In this document: positions 20,210 to 30,280 of the stretch, piece by piece
Position numbering within the stretch: the first letter of the stretch is position 1
How the letters are laid out: every line of letters starts with the position of its first letter
Source of the DNA: Enterobacter cloacae complex sp. R_G8
Lineage (GTDB): Bacteria; Pseudomonadota; Gammaproteobacteria; Enterobacterales; Enterobacteriaceae
Length of the DNA: 64,000 nucleotides
Assembly (NCBI RefSeq): GCF_024599795.1
Contig: NZ_CP102246.1
Location: forward strand, 1,674,001 to 1,738,000
Direction of reading: 5' to 3'
The notes under the pieces: generated by a model
What the model was told of the DNA's origin: nothing
Database searches by the model: none
Seen by the model: only the letters and a program-made list of their open reading frames with translations
Position numbers and translations under genes: made by a program

Positions 20210-20749
20210 ATGAAAAAAGTGGCATTGATGGGCTTAGGCCTGATATTCGTTTCGGCGGCGGCTAACGCCATCAGCTTTAACGGCTCGGCGGGTCAGGATT
20301 ACACCCACCTGGGCTTTGGCCTGGGCACCGAGACTGCCGGTCTGGCAATGACCGGCGGCTGGACACATAACGATGACGACGGCGATGCGGCAAGCCTCGG
20401 CCTGGGTTTGAACATTCCTCTTGGCCCGTTCCTGGCGACTGTGGGCGGTAAAGGTATTTATACCAACCCGAACGACGGCGACGAAGGCTACGCGGCGGCT
20501 GTGGGCGGCGGTCTGCAGTGGAAAATTGGCGACAGCTTCGGTCTGTTTGGTGAGTACTACTATTCTCCGGACTCCCTCTCCAGCGGTATCGACAGCTATG
20601 AAGAAGCCAACGCCGGCGCGCGCTGGACCATCATGCGTCCGATTACCATCGAAGCGGGTTATCGTTATCTGAACCTGGCGGGCAAAGACGGCAACCGCGA
20701 CAACGCGTTGGCTGACGGCCCGTACGTGGGCGTCAGCGCAGGCTTCTAA
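20210..20749 (+). CDS. yfaZ: Outer membrane protein, YfaZ family
   Basis: Predicted small beta-barrel outer membrane protein of 179 residues with a signal peptide (MKKVALMGLGLIFVSAAANA). Strands alternate glycine and aromatic residues (GLGLNIPLG, GYAAAVGGGLQWKIG, FGEYYYSPDSL), and the last residue is a C-terminal Phe, as expected for Bam recognition. The start at 20210 matches the YfaZ N-terminus; a longer frame from 20135 is not supported. Function is unknown; the assignment is by family resemblance to E. coli YfaZ. Confidence 0.9.
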   Translation: MKKVALMGLGLIFVSAAANAISFNGSAGQDYTHLGFGLGTETAGLAMTGGWTHNDDDGDAASLGLGLNIPLGPFLATVGGKGIYTNPNDGDEGYAAAVGGGLQWKIGDSFGLFGEYYYSPDSLSSGIDSYEEANAGARWTIMRPITIEAGYRYLNLAGKDGNRDNALADGPYVGVSAGF

Positions 20750-20842
20750 TCACCCCGGCGCGGCGTCCGTCGCGCCAGTTTCTCTCCTCTCCATGCCGCT
20801 GATTGCGCTATAGTGTTTTCACCTTATAAGCGGGAGAACACA

Positions 20843-22042
20843 ATGATTAACGTGGAGATGTTATCCACCGGCGACGAAGTGCTGCATGGACAGATTATTG
20901 ATACCAATGCGGCCTGGCTTGCCGATCTTTTCTTTGAGCAAGGATTACCGTTAACGCGCCGCAATACCGTAGGCGACAATCTTGAGTCGCTGGTCACTGT
21001 TCTGCGCGAGCGTAGCGAACACTGCGACGTGCTGATTGTGAACGGTGGGCTCGGCCCCACCAGCGACGATCTCAGCGCGCTGGCGGCTGCGACCGCCAAA
21101 GGCGAAGGGCTGGTGTTGCACGAAGAGTGGCTGACCCACATGGAGCGTTTCTTCTCCGAACGTGGCCGCGTGATGTCGCCCAGCAATCGCAAACAGGCTG
21201 AAATCCCGGCCAGTGCCGAACTGGTCGATAACCCGGTGGGGACCGCCTGCGGATTCGCCGTCCAACTGAACCGCTGCCTGATGTTCTTCACGCCGGGTGT
21301 CCCGTCTGAATTTAAAGTGATGGTCGAACAGCAGATCCTGCCGCGCCTTCGCCAGCGTTTTACCCTGCCTGAACCGCCAGTCTGCCTGCGCCTGACCACC
21401 TTTGGCCGCTCGGAAAGCGATCTGGCACAGAGCCTCGATCACCTGCCGCTGCCGCCGGGGGTATCCATGGGCTATCGCTCCTCCATGCCGATCATTGAAC
21501 TCAAGCTCACCGGGCCTGCCACCCAGAAAGCGGCGATGCTGGCGCTCTGGCCGGAAGTGCAGCGTGTGGCAGGGGAAAGTCTGATCTTCGAGGGCACAAA
21601 AGGGCTACCGGCGCAGATTGCAACGCATCTGCAGTCGCGCCAGCTGAGCGTCACCTTAAGCGAACAGTTCACCGGTGGCCTGCTGGCACTGCAGCTGTCG
21701 CGCGTGAATGCTCCGCTGCTGGCCAGCGAGGTGGTGCCGTTCCAGCAGGAGACGCTGGCGCAGACGGCGCGCTGGGCCTCAGAACGCAGGGTTAACCATT
21801 TTGCCGGTCTGGCGCTGTTTGTCGGCGGAATGGATGAGGAATACCTCAACTTTGCGCTGGCGACGCCGGAAGGGACACATGCCTTAAGAGTCAAAATGAG
21901 TATCACCCGCCACAGCCTGGCGGTGCGTCAGGAAGTCTGCGCCATGATGGCGCTGAACATGCTGCGTCGCTGGCTGGCAGGGAAAGAGGTGGCCAGCGAG
22001 CACGGCTGGATCAACGTGGTGGAATCGCTGTTCGTTGAGTAA
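20843..22042 (+). CDS. yfaY: CinA-like protein YfaY
   Basis: CinA family protein of 399 residues: an N-terminal MoCF/competence-damage domain (about 3-170) containing STGDEVLHGQI and NGGLGPTSDDLSALA, and a C-terminal nicotinamide-nucleotide-amidase-like domain (about 250-395). In active PncC/CinA amidases the motif is ESCTGG; here it reads EQFTGG (274-279), so the catalytic serine is replaced by Gln275. Amidase activity is therefore doubtful, as expected for the YfaY branch. The ATG at 20843 follows GCGGGAGA. It is convergent with glpC. Confidence 0.93.
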   Translation: MINVEMLSTGDEVLHGQIIDTNAAWLADLFFEQGLPLTRRNTVGDNLESLVTVLRERSEHCDVLIVNGGLGPTSDDLSALAAATAKGEGLVLHEEWLTHMERFFSERGRVMSPSNRKQAEIPASAELVDNPVGTACGFAVQLNRCLMFFTPGVPSEFKVMVEQQILPRLRQRFTLPEPPVCLRLTTFGRSESDLAQSLDHLPLPPGVSMGYRSSMPIIELKLTGPATQKAAMLALWPEVQRVAGESLIFEGTKGLPAQIATHLQSRQLSVTLSEQFTGGLLALQLSRVNAPLLASEVVPFQQETLAQTARWASERRVNHFAGLALFVGGMDEEYLNFALATPEGTHALRVKMSITRHSLAVRQEVCAMMALNMLRRWLAGKEVASEHGWINVVESLFVE

Positions 22043-22049
22043 CCGTTTT

Positions 22050-22069
22050 GCCGGGGCGGTGGCCCCGGC
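22050..22069. terminator. Hairpin between convergent yfaY and glpC
   Basis: A perfect 8-bp GC-rich stem (gccggggc / gccccggc, 4-base loop) sits in the 32-base gap between the two stop codons. There is no clean T-run on either side, so it may be a weak or rho-assisted bidirectional terminator. Confidence 0.5.
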
Positions 22070-22074
22070 GATAC

Positions 22075-23265
22075 CTAACCCAGCGCTTTTGCCAGCAGCG
22101 TGATCGGATGTTCGCAGCGCTTGCTGGTGGACATCTCTATCTGCCACTTGCAGGTTTCGCAGTCGGTCACCACGATATCGGCGCCGCTCTCTTCAATCTG
22201 GCGGAACAGCGGCGCACCAATCGCCTGTGAGGTTTCGTAGTTTTCACGCTTAAAGCCGTACGTCCCCGCAATGCCGCAGCAGCGTGAATCCAGCACCGTC
22301 AGCTCCAGCCCTGGAATTAACCGCAACAGTTCCAGCGTGTAGAGCGACCAGCCCATTTTCTCCATATGACATGGCGTGTGATAGACCACTTTCAGGGGGA
22401 GATTTTTCAGTGGTAACGTCTGCCCGCTGTCCAGTTTGCGCCACAAGAAACGCGTTGCCAGCTCAATGTGTTCGCGCAGGCCGGTGTTGTCCACGTCCAG
22501 CAGGTGCGGATACTCATCGCGCAGCGTGAAGGTGCAGGTCGAGGAGGTGGCCAGCACCGGAATGCCTTTATCGACGATGGCCTCACGCAGCGACGAGACG
22601 TTGCTTCTGGCCTGTTTGCGCGCTTTATCGGTAAACCCGTTGGCGATCAGCGGCACACCGCAGCATTTCTCCTTGTTCAGTAACTGCACGCCTGTCCCCA
22701 TGGCGTTCAGCACTTTCAGCAGATCTTTTCCCAGCTGCGGGTGGTTGTAGTTCACATAACAGCCGTGAAAGAACGCCACCTGATCGGCATACCGCGTCTG
22801 GTCTTCCGCCACCGATTTGTACCAGCGGCGGAAGGTGCCGTGGGAATATTTGGGCAGGCTGCGGTGATGGTCGATCTTAAGCGTGGCATCCAGCAGTTGG
22901 CGCACCGGTTTCAGCGAAGTCGCGGCGTTCACCAGCGGGGCAAACGGCGTGGAGACGCTGCCCATCAGATCGGTATGGCTGAGAATGGCATCGCGCAGGG
23001 ACGGTTTTTGCGTGCTATAGCGTGCCCGGGCGCGCTGAATGATGTCACCGATTTTCACATCCGACGGGCAGGCGACTTCACACCGTTTGCAGTTGATGCA
23101 GTATTTCAGCGCGTCATCGTACAGCGCGCCGTCCTTCAGACGCAGGCGCTCGCCGTCCGGCCCGGCCTGTTTCGGCCCGGGGTAGCGCGGGTTGACGCCG
23201 CTGACCGGGCAGACGGTGGTGCAGACCGTGCATTTGATGCAGCTTTCAAAGCGGGTATCGTTCAT
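22075..23265 (-). CDS. glpC: Anaerobic glycerol-3-phosphate dehydrogenase subunit C
   Basis: Iron-sulfur membrane-anchor subunit of the anaerobic glycerol-3-phosphate dehydrogenase GlpABC, passing electrons to menaquinone; 396 residues. It shows two ferredoxin-like clusters, [13 protein letters not shown] (9-21) and [13 protein letters not shown] (56-68), and two cysteine-rich CCG domains (KCCGVP and [11 protein letters not shown]). Its ATG overlaps the glpB stop by four bases. The linked menaquinone operon fits its electron acceptor, although such linkage is not needed for function. Confidence 0.97.
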   Translation of the reverse strand: MNDTRFESCIKCTVCTTVCPVSGVNPRYPGPKQAGPDGERLRLKDGALYDDALKYCINCKRCEVACPSDVKIGDIIQRARARYSTQKPSLRDAILSHTDLMGSVSTPFAPLVNAATSLKPVRQLLDATLKIDHHRSLPKYSHGTFRRWYKSVAEDQTRYADQVAFFHGCYVNYNHPQLGKDLLKVLNAMGTGVQLLNKEKCCGVPLIANGFTDKARKQARSNVSSLREAIVDKGIPVLATSSTCTFTLRDEYPHLLDVDNTGLREHIELATRFLWRKLDSGQTLPLKNLPLKVVYHTPCHMEKMGWSLYTLELLRLIPGLELTVLDSRCCGIAGTYGFKRENYETSQAIGAPLFRQIEESGADIVVTDCETCKWQIEMSTSKRCEHPITLLAKALG

Positions 23266-24479
23266 TGTTCAGCCTCCGTGCGCTGGCAAATCTGCTCTGC
23301 CACATAGAGCGCCGTTATGGCGCAGACACCGCCGCCGCAGCCCTGGGCTATAGGATCGTATCCGCCCAACAGCGAGCCGATGGCGTAGAGATTCGTGACT
23401 GGCCTACCGGAAAGTTGCGGATGCAGCTGGTTATCCACTATCACCCCGAACTGTTGCCAGGGCTGTGGGGCAAAGAAATCGCTCTGATACCAGTCCGCGC
23501 GAGAGGTACTCTGACGGACATCCAGCCCCATGATGGCTTCCCGGATGCCGTCCCGGCTGCTCAGCAGACCGTTGCTGAAGAAACTGCCGCTTGCCAGTAC
23601 CGCATAACGCGTGCGAAGCGGAATGTCGTCGTGGTTGCGCGTCCAGATTTCGCTCACCGCGCCGTCAGTCAGGCTGATTTTTTTCACTTCATCACCCGCC
23701 ATCCACACACCGCCCTGAGCCACAAACTGGCGCTGAAGTTGGGTATGCAGGCGAATGCCGGGCACGGAAGGGGGAAGCGTTGGCAGCAGGCCGAGCGAGC
23801 AGGGCAGGCGGTCGGACAGCCAGCGCCACAGCCGGTTGTCCTGCAAGCCAAAGCAGGCAGGCATAAACAGCGCGTCGCATCCCTCTGCAAGCGGTTTGAG
23901 TGCCTCATACAGCAGCGGCCATTTCTCTTCGTTATCCAGAAAACGGGCAATATTCACCGCGCGAAACTCGCTGGGGTTGTCGCGCAGAACATCCAGCTCA
24001 GGAAGGTCTATCTCTGCCGTTTCAGCGCTGATCCCCTGGCGACTGAGCGAGGCCGCCGCCAGATGGGGCTGAAAATCCAGAAAACCGCTAATGCCCACCA
24101 CCCGCACGCGCGTGGCCCTGAACGGGGCAACGGGCACCTCCTCCGGGCTGAGCCAGGCCGAGCGCAGGGTGCCAAGCGGCGTGACGCGCGCGTGATTTTG
24201 CCTGGCGCTCCCCTGCATACGTGCGCCGCAATCCGCCAGCAGCGCTTCGGTCTCCAGGGCAAAGCGGTCAATGTGCTGCGCGCCCGTCAGGTGATAAGGA
24301 TGCTCGGCCGGCAGTTTTTCGCGGTACGTTTCATCCACCAGATCCAGCGAGCCCGACGAGAAGTGCAGGGCGCTCTGGCCCCGGGTGATAATGGCGCAGC
24401 GCAGTCCCTGCTTCGTGAGTTTGATGCCACAGAGCAGACCCGCCAGCCCGCCGCCGACGATCACCGTATCAAATTTCAT
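23262..24479 (-). CDS. glpB: Anaerobic glycerol-3-phosphate dehydrogenase subunit B
   Basis: Flavoprotein subunit of GlpABC. The ATG at 24479 overlaps the end of glpA by 11 bases and gives 405 residues beginning [18 protein letters not shown], the expected Rossmann FAD site. E. coli GlpB is 419 residues, so this copy is slightly shorter but intact. The C-terminal FAD segment [20 protein letters not shown] is present. Translation is coupled to both neighbours. Confidence 0.95.
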   Translation of the reverse strand: MKFDTVIVGGGLAGLLCGIKLTKQGLRCAIITRGQSALHFSSGSLDLVDETYREKLPAEHPYHLTGAQHIDRFALETEALLADCGARMQGSARQNHARVTPLGTLRSAWLSPEEVPVAPFRATRVRVVGISGFLDFQPHLAAASLSRQGISAETAEIDLPELDVLRDNPSEFRAVNIARFLDNEEKWPLLYEALKPLAEGCDALFMPACFGLQDNRLWRWLSDRLPCSLGLLPTLPPSVPGIRLHTQLQRQFVAQGGVWMAGDEVKKISLTDGAVSEIWTRNHDDIPLRTRYAVLASGSFFSNGLLSSRDGIREAIMGLDVRQSTSRADWYQSDFFAPQPWQQFGVIVDNQLHPQLSGRPVTNLYAIGSLLGGYDPIAQGCGGGVCAITALYVAEQICQRTEAEQ

Positions 24480-26097
24480 CACGCTGCTCCTTCTCAAGAC
24501 CGCAAAGCCCCTGGTACACCCAGCGGGTAAATTCGCTTTCACGCAGGGCATCGCCCCAGGCGACAGGCTGAATGCCTTTCCAGCGCTCGTTTAAGAAATC
24601 GCTTAGCTGATCGAGCGACTGGGTGGCGGTGGTGGTATGAAAACGCTGCAGCAGCCCGGCGGCACGGCAGGCACACAGCTCCCCCTGACAGGTGCCCATC
24701 CCGACGCGGGTGCGGCGGCGGAGATCGAGCAGGCTATTCACCGTCAGATTCTCCACCGCGTATTGCACTTCCCCGGCGGTAACGGCCTCGCACTCGCATA
24801 CCAGACTGCGGCTCAGCCGCCCTTCACCCAGCCAGACCGGTGTTCTGTCGCCATGGCGATAGACAGCCGAACCACGCAGGGGGGCAGGCAGGGAGATAAT
24901 TTTTTGCAGCGTTTTCTCGGTGGACTGGCGTGAGCCGGGCAGGGGCTGTTCTGCGGTCACGCACGGTTCGCTATTGCCCAGTTTGCGGCAGACGGCATCC
25001 GTCGCCCATTCGGCCATCAGGCGGTAGGTCATCAATTTACCGCCGGTGATGGTGATGAAGCCGTCCAGCCCGTCGCGCGCGGCATGGTCAAGCAGCACAA
25101 TGCCGCGGCTGACGTTGCGTCCGCTTGGGTCGTTATCGCTGGCGACAAGCGGGCGCACACCCGCGTAGGCGCGCAGGATGCGGGTCTGGGCCATTACCGG
25201 CGCCAGTTTTTCCCCTTCGCGCAGCAGGATGTCGACCTCTTCTGCGGTGACCCGATTGTAGTCAATCTCGCTGTAGTCCACGTGGGTGGAGGTGGTGCCG
25301 ATTAACGAAATAGTATCGCCGGGTACAAGGATGTCTGCGTCAGACGGTTTACGGCAGCGGTTGATGACATGGTTATTAATGCGGTGGTCGAGGATCAGCA
25401 GCGAGCCTTTGGCCGGGAACATGCGCACAGATAAATCGGCGTATTCCGCGATGCGTTGCCCCCAGATCCCCGCTGCGTTGACCACCACGGCGGCATACAG
25501 CTCGCTGTGTTCGTTGTACTGCGTATCCAGGACCCGTACGCCCACGATGCGATGCCCCTCACGGATAAGTCCGGTGACCTGATGGCCGGTCAGGATCCGC
25601 GCGCTGTGCTCGCGGGCGTCCAGCATGTTGGCCGCCGTCAGACGAAACGGATCCACGGTGCCGTCCGGGACTTTTACTGCCCCGGTCAATGCCGGATTAA
25701 CCGAAGGTTCGATGCGGCGTGCAAGGGCCGGGTCAATGGCTTGCGCCTGAATTCCCGCCGCCTGGCAGGCGGTAATGAAGGTTGACTGAAAGGCGAGATC
25801 GTCTTCGGGAAGCGTAATAAACAGGCCGTCGGTCGGTTCAATGCAGTGGCGGGCGATACGTCGCAGGATCTGATTTTCGGCGATACATTCGCGTGCCGAT
25901 TCGCCGTCGGTGACGGCGTAGCGGGCGCCGCTGTGCAGCAGACCATGATTGCGCCCGGTAGCGCCGGTTGCAATATCATGGCGCTCCAGGAGCGTGACGC
26001 TCAGCCCTCTGAGCGCACAGTCGCGTGCGATGCCAGCGCCGGTCGCCCCCCCGCCAATGATAATCACATCGCTGTAGCGTGGATCGTGAATTGTCAT
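24469..26097 (-). CDS. glpA: Anaerobic glycerol-3-phosphate dehydrogenase subunit A
   Basis: Catalytic FAD subunit of the anaerobic sn-glycerol-3-phosphate dehydrogenase. The ATG at 26097 lies six bases after an AGAGGG ribosome site and yields 542 residues, the E. coli length; another ATG two codons earlier abuts the ribosome site and is less likely. FAD motif [17 protein letters not shown] is at residues 10-26, and a C-terminal BFD-like [2Fe-2S] domain ([10 protein letters not shown] and CQGELCACR cysteines) is at about 430-475. First gene of glpACB, divergent from glpTQ. Confidence 0.97.
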   Translation of the reverse strand: MTIHDPRYSDVIIIGGGATGAGIARDCALRGLSVTLLERHDIATGATGRNHGLLHSGARYAVTDGESARECIAENQILRRIARHCIEPTDGLFITLPEDDLAFQSTFITACQAAGIQAQAIDPALARRIEPSVNPALTGAVKVPDGTVDPFRLTAANMLDAREHSARILTGHQVTGLIREGHRIVGVRVLDTQYNEHSELYAAVVVNAAGIWGQRIAEYADLSVRMFPAKGSLLILDHRINNHVINRCRKPSDADILVPGDTISLIGTTSTHVDYSEIDYNRVTAEEVDILLREGEKLAPVMAQTRILRAYAGVRPLVASDNDPSGRNVSRGIVLLDHAARDGLDGFITITGGKLMTYRLMAEWATDAVCRKLGNSEPCVTAEQPLPGSRQSTEKTLQKIISLPAPLRGSAVYRHGDRTPVWLGEGRLSRSLVCECEAVTAGEVQYAVENLTVNSLLDLRRRTRVGMGTCQGELCACRAAGLLQRFHTTTATQSLDQLSDFLNERWKGIQPVAWGDALRESEFTRWVYQGLCGLEKEQRDEI

Positions 26098-26149
26098 TGT
26101 CATCCCTCTGTGTTCGTTTTTTATCATTTAGCCACATGAAAACTGTGGT

Positions 26150-26169
26150 TTGTTTGATTTCGAACACAA
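26150..26169. promoter_or_regulatory. Predicted GlpR operator (glpA-glpT intergenic)
   Basis: The 20-base sequence ttgtttgatttcgaacacaa is a near-palindrome (TGTTTGA / TCGAACA) resembling the GlpR consensus ATGTTCGATAACGAACAT. In E. coli, GlpR represses glpACB and glpTQ from operators in this same intergenic region. It sits about 55-75 bases upstream of the glpA start. Confidence 0.65.
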
Positions 26170-26200
26170 ACGAGCGAGATTCGAAAGTGAAACGTGATTC

Positions 26201-26220
26201 CATGCGCTTTTTTGCGCATG
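26201..26220. promoter_or_regulatory. Perfect palindrome catgcgc-T6-gcgcatg, possible second GlpR site
   Basis: Exact 7-bp inverted repeat around six T residues. It keeps ATG..C and G..CAT of the GlpR consensus at the correct 18-base spacing, so it may be a degenerate operator; it could also form a hairpin. Lower confidence than the site at 26150. Confidence 0.4.
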
Positions 26221-26242
26221 TTGTCATATTTCTGTAACAATT

Positions 26243-26258
26243 TGTGCGTTGATTCACA
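26243..26258. promoter_or_regulatory. Predicted CRP-cAMP site for glpTQ / glpACB
   Basis: TGTGC, six bases, TCACA: a close match to the CRP consensus TGTGA-N6-TCACA. It lies about 95-110 bases upstream of the glpT start and 146 upstream of glpA. Both operons are known CRP targets in E. coli. Confidence 0.65.
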
Positions 26259-26352
26259 GTAACAATCACCGTGATTTCTTAACATCCCCGCCTTACTGGA
26301 GTTTGGGGCAGTTAAACCCCTGTAAATTCAATACATGGCCACGGAGGCTGTC

Positions 26353-27705
26353 ATGCTCAGTATCTTTAAACCTGCGCCGCACCGGGCGCGTCTGCCAGAG
26401 GCAGAAATAGATCCGCTTTACCGCCGCCTGCGCTGGCAAATCTTCCTGGGGATCTTCTTCGGGTATGCGGCGTATTACCTTGTGCGTAAAAACTTTGCCC
26501 TCGCCATGCCTTATCTGGTTGAGCAGGGCTTTTCACGTGGCGATCTCGGGTTCGCGCTGTCGGGGATCTCCATCGCCTACGGCTTTTCGAAATTTATCAT
26601 GGGATCGGTGTCGGATCGCTCGAATCCGCGCGTGTTCCTGCCAGCCGGTCTGATCCTGGCGGCGGCGGTGATGCTGTTTATGGGTTTTGTGCCATGGGCA
26701 ACGTCCAGCATCGCCATTATGTTTGTGCTGTTGTTCCTGTGTGGCTGGTTCCAGGGGATGGGATGGCCGCCATGCGGGCGTACCATGGTGCACTGGTGGT
26801 CGCAAAAGGAGCGTGGCGGTATCGTGTCGGTGTGGAACTGCGCGCATAACGTGGGTGGCGGCATTCCGCCTCTGCTGTTCCTGCTGGGGATGGCCTGGTT
26901 CAACGACTGGCACGCTGCGCTCTATATGCCTGCCTTTGGCGCCATTCTGGTGGCGATTATCGCCTTTGCGCTGATGCGCGATACACCGCAGTCCTGCGGC
27001 CTGCCGCCGATTGAGGAGTACAAAAACGACTATCCGGATGATTACAGCGAGAAGCACGAAGAAGAGCTGACGGCAAAGCAGATCTTCATGAAGTACGTGC
27101 TGCCGAACAAACTGCTGTGGTACATCGCGGTTGCGAACGTGTTTGTTTACCTGCTGCGCTACGGCATCCTCGACTGGTCACCGACCTACCTGAAAGAGGT
27201 GAAGCATTTCGCGCTGGATAAATCCTCCTGGGCCTACTTCCTGTACGAATACGCGGGGATCCCGGGGACGCTGATTTGCGGCTGGATGTCGGACAAAGTA
27301 TTTAAGGGCAACCGTGGCGCAACGGGCGTCTTCTTTATGACGCTCGTGACCATTGCCACCGTCGTCTACTGGCTCAACCCGCCGGGTAACCCGGGCGTGG
27401 ATATGACCTGTATGATCGTCATCGGCTTCCTGATTTATGGTCCTGTTATGTTGATCGGTCTGCATGCGCTGGAACTGGCACCGAAAAAAGCAGCCGGTAC
27501 GGCGGCAGGCTTTACCGGTCTGTTCGGCTACCTGGGCGGTTCGGTCGCGGCGAGCGCTATTGTGGGCTATACCGTTGACTTCTTCGGCTGGGACGGCGGC
27601 TTTATGGTGATGATCGGCGGCAGCGTGCTGGCGGTACTGCTGCTGATTGTGGTGATGATCGGTGAAAAACGTCACCACGCGGACGTGCTGGCGCGTCGTC
27701 AATAA
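26353..27705 (+). CDS. glpT: Glycerol-3-phosphate:phosphate antiporter GlpT
   Basis: Inner-membrane MFS antiporter that imports sn-glycerol-3-phosphate (and fosfomycin) in exchange for phosphate; 450 residues from the ATG at 26353 behind ACGGAGG, starting MLSIFKPAP as in E. coli (452 residues). Twelve helices, with the organophosphate antiporter signature [10 protein letters not shown] around 160 and substrate-site Arg45 in [10 protein letters not shown]. The frame is intact, so fosfomycin uptake through GlpT should be functional. glpQ follows after 11 bases. Confidence 0.97.
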   Translation: MLSIFKPAPHRARLPEAEIDPLYRRLRWQIFLGIFFGYAAYYLVRKNFALAMPYLVEQGFSRGDLGFALSGISIAYGFSKFIMGSVSDRSNPRVFLPAGLILAAAVMLFMGFVPWATSSIAIMFVLLFLCGWFQGMGWPPCGRTMVHWWSQKERGGIVSVWNCAHNVGGGIPPLLFLLGMAWFNDWHAALYMPAFGAILVAIIAFALMRDTPQSCGLPPIEEYKNDYPDDYSEKHEEELTAKQIFMKYVLPNKLLWYIAVANVFVYLLRYGILDWSPTYLKEVKHFALDKSSWAYFLYEYAGIPGTLICGWMSDKVFKGNRGATGVFFMTLVTIATVVYWLNPPGNPGVDMTCMIVIGFLIYGPVMLIGLHALELAPKKAAGTAAGFTGLFGYLGGSVAASAIVGYTVDFFGWDGGFMVMIGGSVLAVLLLIVVMIGEKRHHADVLARRQ

Positions 27706-27716
27706 GGAGCATTGCC

Positions 27717-28769
27717 ATGAAATTAACGCAATTAGCGACCGGTCTGCTGCTGGCGGGCCTGATGACCGGCTCCGCACTGGCGGCGGATAAAATCGTTATT
27801 GCCCATCGCGGCGCAAGCGGCTATCTGCCGGAGCATACGCTGCCGGCGAAAGCGATGGCCTACGCGCAGGGGGCCGATTATCTTGAGCAGGATCTGGTGA
27901 TGACAAAGGACGACCAGCTGGTCGTCCTGCATGACCACTATCTGGATCGCGTGACCGATGTGGCGGAGCGTTTTCCGGACCGCGCCCGTAAAGATGGCCG
28001 TTTTTACGCCATCGACTTCACCCTGGATGAAATCCGCTCTCTGAAGTTTACCGAAGGCTTCGAGATTGAAAACGGCAAGAAGGTGCAGGTTTATCCGGGA
28101 CGTTTCCCGATGGGCAAGTCCGACTTCCGCATTCATACCTTCCAGGAAGAGATTGAGTTTGTTCAGGGGCTGAACCACTCAACCGGGAAAAATATCGGTA
28201 TCTACCCGGAAATCAAAGCGCCGTGGTTCCACCACCAGGAAGGGAAAGACATTGCCGCGAAGACGCTGGAGGTGCTGAAGCAGTACGGCTATACCAACAA
28301 GAAGGACAAGGTTTACCTGCAGTGCTTTGACGCCGCCGAGCTGAAGCGCATCAAAACCGAGCTGGAGCCGAAGATGGGGATGAACCTCAATCTGGTACAG
28401 CTGATTGCCTATACCGACTGGAATGAAACCCAGGAGAAGCAGCCGGACGGGAAGTGGGTGAACTACAACTACGACTGGATGTTTAAGCCGGGCGCGATGA
28501 AGCAGATTGCGCAGTACGCCGACGGCATCGGGCCGGATTACCACATGCTAGTGGCGGAGGGCTCGACCCCGGGCCACGTGAAGCTGACGGCAATGGTGAA
28601 AGAGGCGCATGCCAGCAAGATGCAGGTGCATCCGTACACGGTGCGTGCTGACCAGTTGCCGCCGTACGCTACGGACGTGAATCAGCTTTACGAGGTGTTG
28701 TATAACCAGGCGGGCGTGGACGGTTTGTTTACGGATTTCCCGGATAAAGCGGTGACGTTCTTAAAATAG
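27717..28769 (+). CDS. glpQ: Periplasmic glycerophosphodiester phosphodiesterase GlpQ
   Basis: Periplasmic calcium-dependent enzyme that cleaves glycerophosphodiesters to glycerol-3-phosphate, which GlpT then imports. The 350 residues start with a signal peptide ending in GSALA near residue 22. The catalytic GDPD signature IAHRGASGYLPEHTL follows directly, then EQDLVMTKDDQLVVLHD with metal-binding Glu/Asp and catalytic His. E. coli GlpQ is 358 residues. Second gene of glpTQ. Confidence 0.97.
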   Translation: MKLTQLATGLLLAGLMTGSALAADKIVIAHRGASGYLPEHTLPAKAMAYAQGADYLEQDLVMTKDDQLVVLHDHYLDRVTDVAERFPDRARKDGRFYAIDFTLDEIRSLKFTEGFEIENGKKVQVYPGRFPMGKSDFRIHTFQEEIEFVQGLNHSTGKNIGIYPEIKAPWFHHQEGKDIAAKTLEVLKQYGYTNKKDKVYLQCFDAAELKRIKTELEPKMGMNLNLVQLIAYTDWNETQEKQPDGKWVNYNYDWMFKPGAMKQIAQYADGIGPDYHMLVAEGSTPGHVKLTAMVKEAHASKMQVHPYTVRADQLPPYATDVNQLYEVLYNQAGVDGLFTDFPDKAVTFLK

Positions 28770-28773
28770 TTTT

Positions 28774-28805
28774 GTAGGTCGGGTAAGACGAAGCCGCCAC
28801 CCGAC
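28774..28805. repeat. REP/PU-like palindrome after glpQ
   Basis: gtaggtcgggtaag...ccgccacccgac forms an imperfect palindrome of the REP type common in Enterobacter and Klebsiella. A second copy occurs at 54213-54240. In 3' regions such elements usually stabilise upstream mRNA or bind gyrase/Pol I. Confidence 0.8.
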
Positions 28806-28827
28806 AATCAGGCTCTGCGGCCTGATG

Positions 28828-28860
28828 CTCTCACCCTAACCCTCTCCCACCGGGAGAGGG
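28828..28860. repeat. Dispersed 'ccctctcc...ggagaggg' repeat, copy 2
   Basis: ctctcaccctaaccctctcccaccgggagaggg lies between glpQ and yfaE and contains the same palindrome and tail as the copies at 4881 and 30281. A perfect 7-bp stem-loop (28807-28826) separates it from the REP element, so this 100-base gap is almost entirely repeats. Confidence 0.8.
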
Positions 28861-28871
28861 AACTAGGGCAA

Positions 28872-29126
28872 TCACATCTCGATTTCTATATCACCTTTTG
28901 CCCGGCAGCAGCAGGGCAAAATTTCCCCTTCGTTGATAAAGGCCAGCGGTTCGGTCAGCCAGTCCACCTGGCCGGTGACCAGACGACAGCGGCAGGAGCC
29001 GCAATAGCCTTCACGACACTGGTACTCTACCGTCACCTGATTCGCCTCAAGAGCCGCCAGCAGGGAAGGGTGCTCTTCCTGGCACAGCACTTCTGTACCC
29101 GAAAGACTCAGCGTTACGCGTGTCAT
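28872..29126 (-). CDS. yfaE: Ferredoxin YfaE, NrdB cofactor maintenance
   Basis: Plant-type [2Fe-2S] ferredoxin of 84 residues that supplies electrons to maintain the diferric-tyrosyl radical of NrdB. The cluster cysteines are readable in CREGYCGSCRC (about 37-47) with the fourth in LPCCCR near the C-terminus. The ATG overlaps the nrdB stop by one base, coupling it to its client, as in E. coli. Confidence 0.95.
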   Translation of the reverse strand: MTRVTLSLSGTEVLCQEEHPSLLAALEANQVTVEYQCREGYCGSCRCRLVTGQVDWLTEPLAFINEGEILPCCCRAKGDIEIEM

Positions 29127-30256
29127 CAGAGCTGGAAGTCGCTCAGGTCGTCGGTGTTGACTTCGGAATCAATCTGACCGACCAGGTAAGAACTCACTTC
29201 CACTTCCTGTGGCGCCACCTGCACGTTATCTGACACCAGCCAGGTGTTGATCCACGGGATCGGGTTGGAACGCGTCTGGAATGGCAGATCGAGACCGACA
29301 GCCTGCATACGGATGTTGGTGATGTACTCAACGTACTGGCACAGGATGTCTTTGTTCAGGCCAATCATGGAGCCGTCGCGGAACAGGTAGTCTGCCCACT
29401 CTTTCTCCTGCTGTGCGGCCAGCACGAACAGGTCGTAGCACTCCTGTTTGCACTCTTCAGCGATTTCCGCCATCTCCGGGTCGTCTGCACCGCTGCGCAG
29501 CAGGTTCAGCATGTGCTGGGTGCCGGTCAGGTGCAGGGCTTCGTCACGGGCGATCAGACGGATGATTTTGGCGTTCCCTTCCATCAGCTTGCGCTCGGCA
29601 AAGGCGAAGGAGCAGGCAAAGCTCACGTAGAAGCGGATGGCTTCCAGCGCGTTAACGCTCATCAGGCACAGGTACAGCTGCTTTTTCAGCGCGCGCAGGT
29701 TCACGGTGACGGTTTTACCGTTCACGTTGTGGGTGCCTTCGCCCAGCAGATGCCAGTAGCTGGTCATCTCGATCAGCTCGTCGTAGTAGTGGGCGATCCC
29801 TTCCGCGCGTTTCTGAATCTGCTCGTTGGTGACGATATCGTCAAACACCACCGCCGGATCGTTAACGATGTTGCGGATAATATGGGTGTAAGAGCGGGAG
29901 TGGATCGTCTCAGAGAACGCCCAGGTTTCAACCCAGGTTTCCAGTTCCGGAATGGAGATCAGCGGCAGCAGGGCGACGTTCGGGCTACGACCCTGAATGG
30001 AGTCCAGCAGCGTCTGGTACTTCAGGTTGCTGATGAAAATGTGTTTTTCGTGCTCCGGCAACGCCTGGAAATCGATACGGTCGCGGGAAACGTCAACTTC
30101 TTCCGGACGCCAGAAGAAGGAAAGTTGCTTTTCAATCAGCTTTTCGAAGATGTCATATTTTTGCTGATCGTAGCGTGCCACGTTGACCGGCTGGCCGAAG
30201 AACATCGGCTCTTTGAGCTGGTCGTTTTTCGTCTGTGAAAAGGTGGTATATGCCAT
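29126..30256 (-). CDS. nrdB: Class Ia ribonucleotide reductase beta subunit NrdB
   Basis: Radical-generating small subunit of the aerobic ribonucleotide reductase, 376 residues from the ATG at 30256 ([12 protein letters not shown]), identical in length to E. coli. An upstream ATG in the frame lies in a dispersed repeat and is not used. The radical tyrosine (Tyr122 in E. coli numbering) lies in SYTHIIRN, and iron ligands are in SETIHSR and ARDEALH. It is separated from nrdA by a 107-base spacer filled with a large inverted repeat. Confidence 0.98.
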   Translation of the reverse strand: MAYTTFSQTKNDQLKEPMFFGQPVNVARYDQQKYDIFEKLIEKQLSFFWRPEEVDVSRDRIDFQALPEHEKHIFISNLKYQTLLDSIQGRSPNVALLPLISIPELETWVETWAFSETIHSRSYTHIIRNIVNDPAVVFDDIVTNEQIQKRAEGIAHYYDELIEMTSYWHLLGEGTHNVNGKTVTVNLRALKKQLYLCLMSVNALEAIRFYVSFACSFAFAERKLMEGNAKIIRLIARDEALHLTGTQHMLNLLRSGADDPEMAEIAEECKQECYDLFVLAAQQEKEWADYLFRDGSMIGLNKDILCQYVEYITNIRMQAVGLDLPFQTRSNPIPWINTWLVSDNVQVAPQEVEVSSYLVGQIDSEVNTDDLSDFQL

Positions 30257-30280
30257 GAATGTGTCCTGTGGTGTTATTTC

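Noticed and set aside
23265..24530. 421-codon open frame antisense to glpB
   Set aside because: Same length and place as glpB on the other strand, Arg/Ala/Gln-rich composition typical of a GC-rich antisense frame; no ribosome site.
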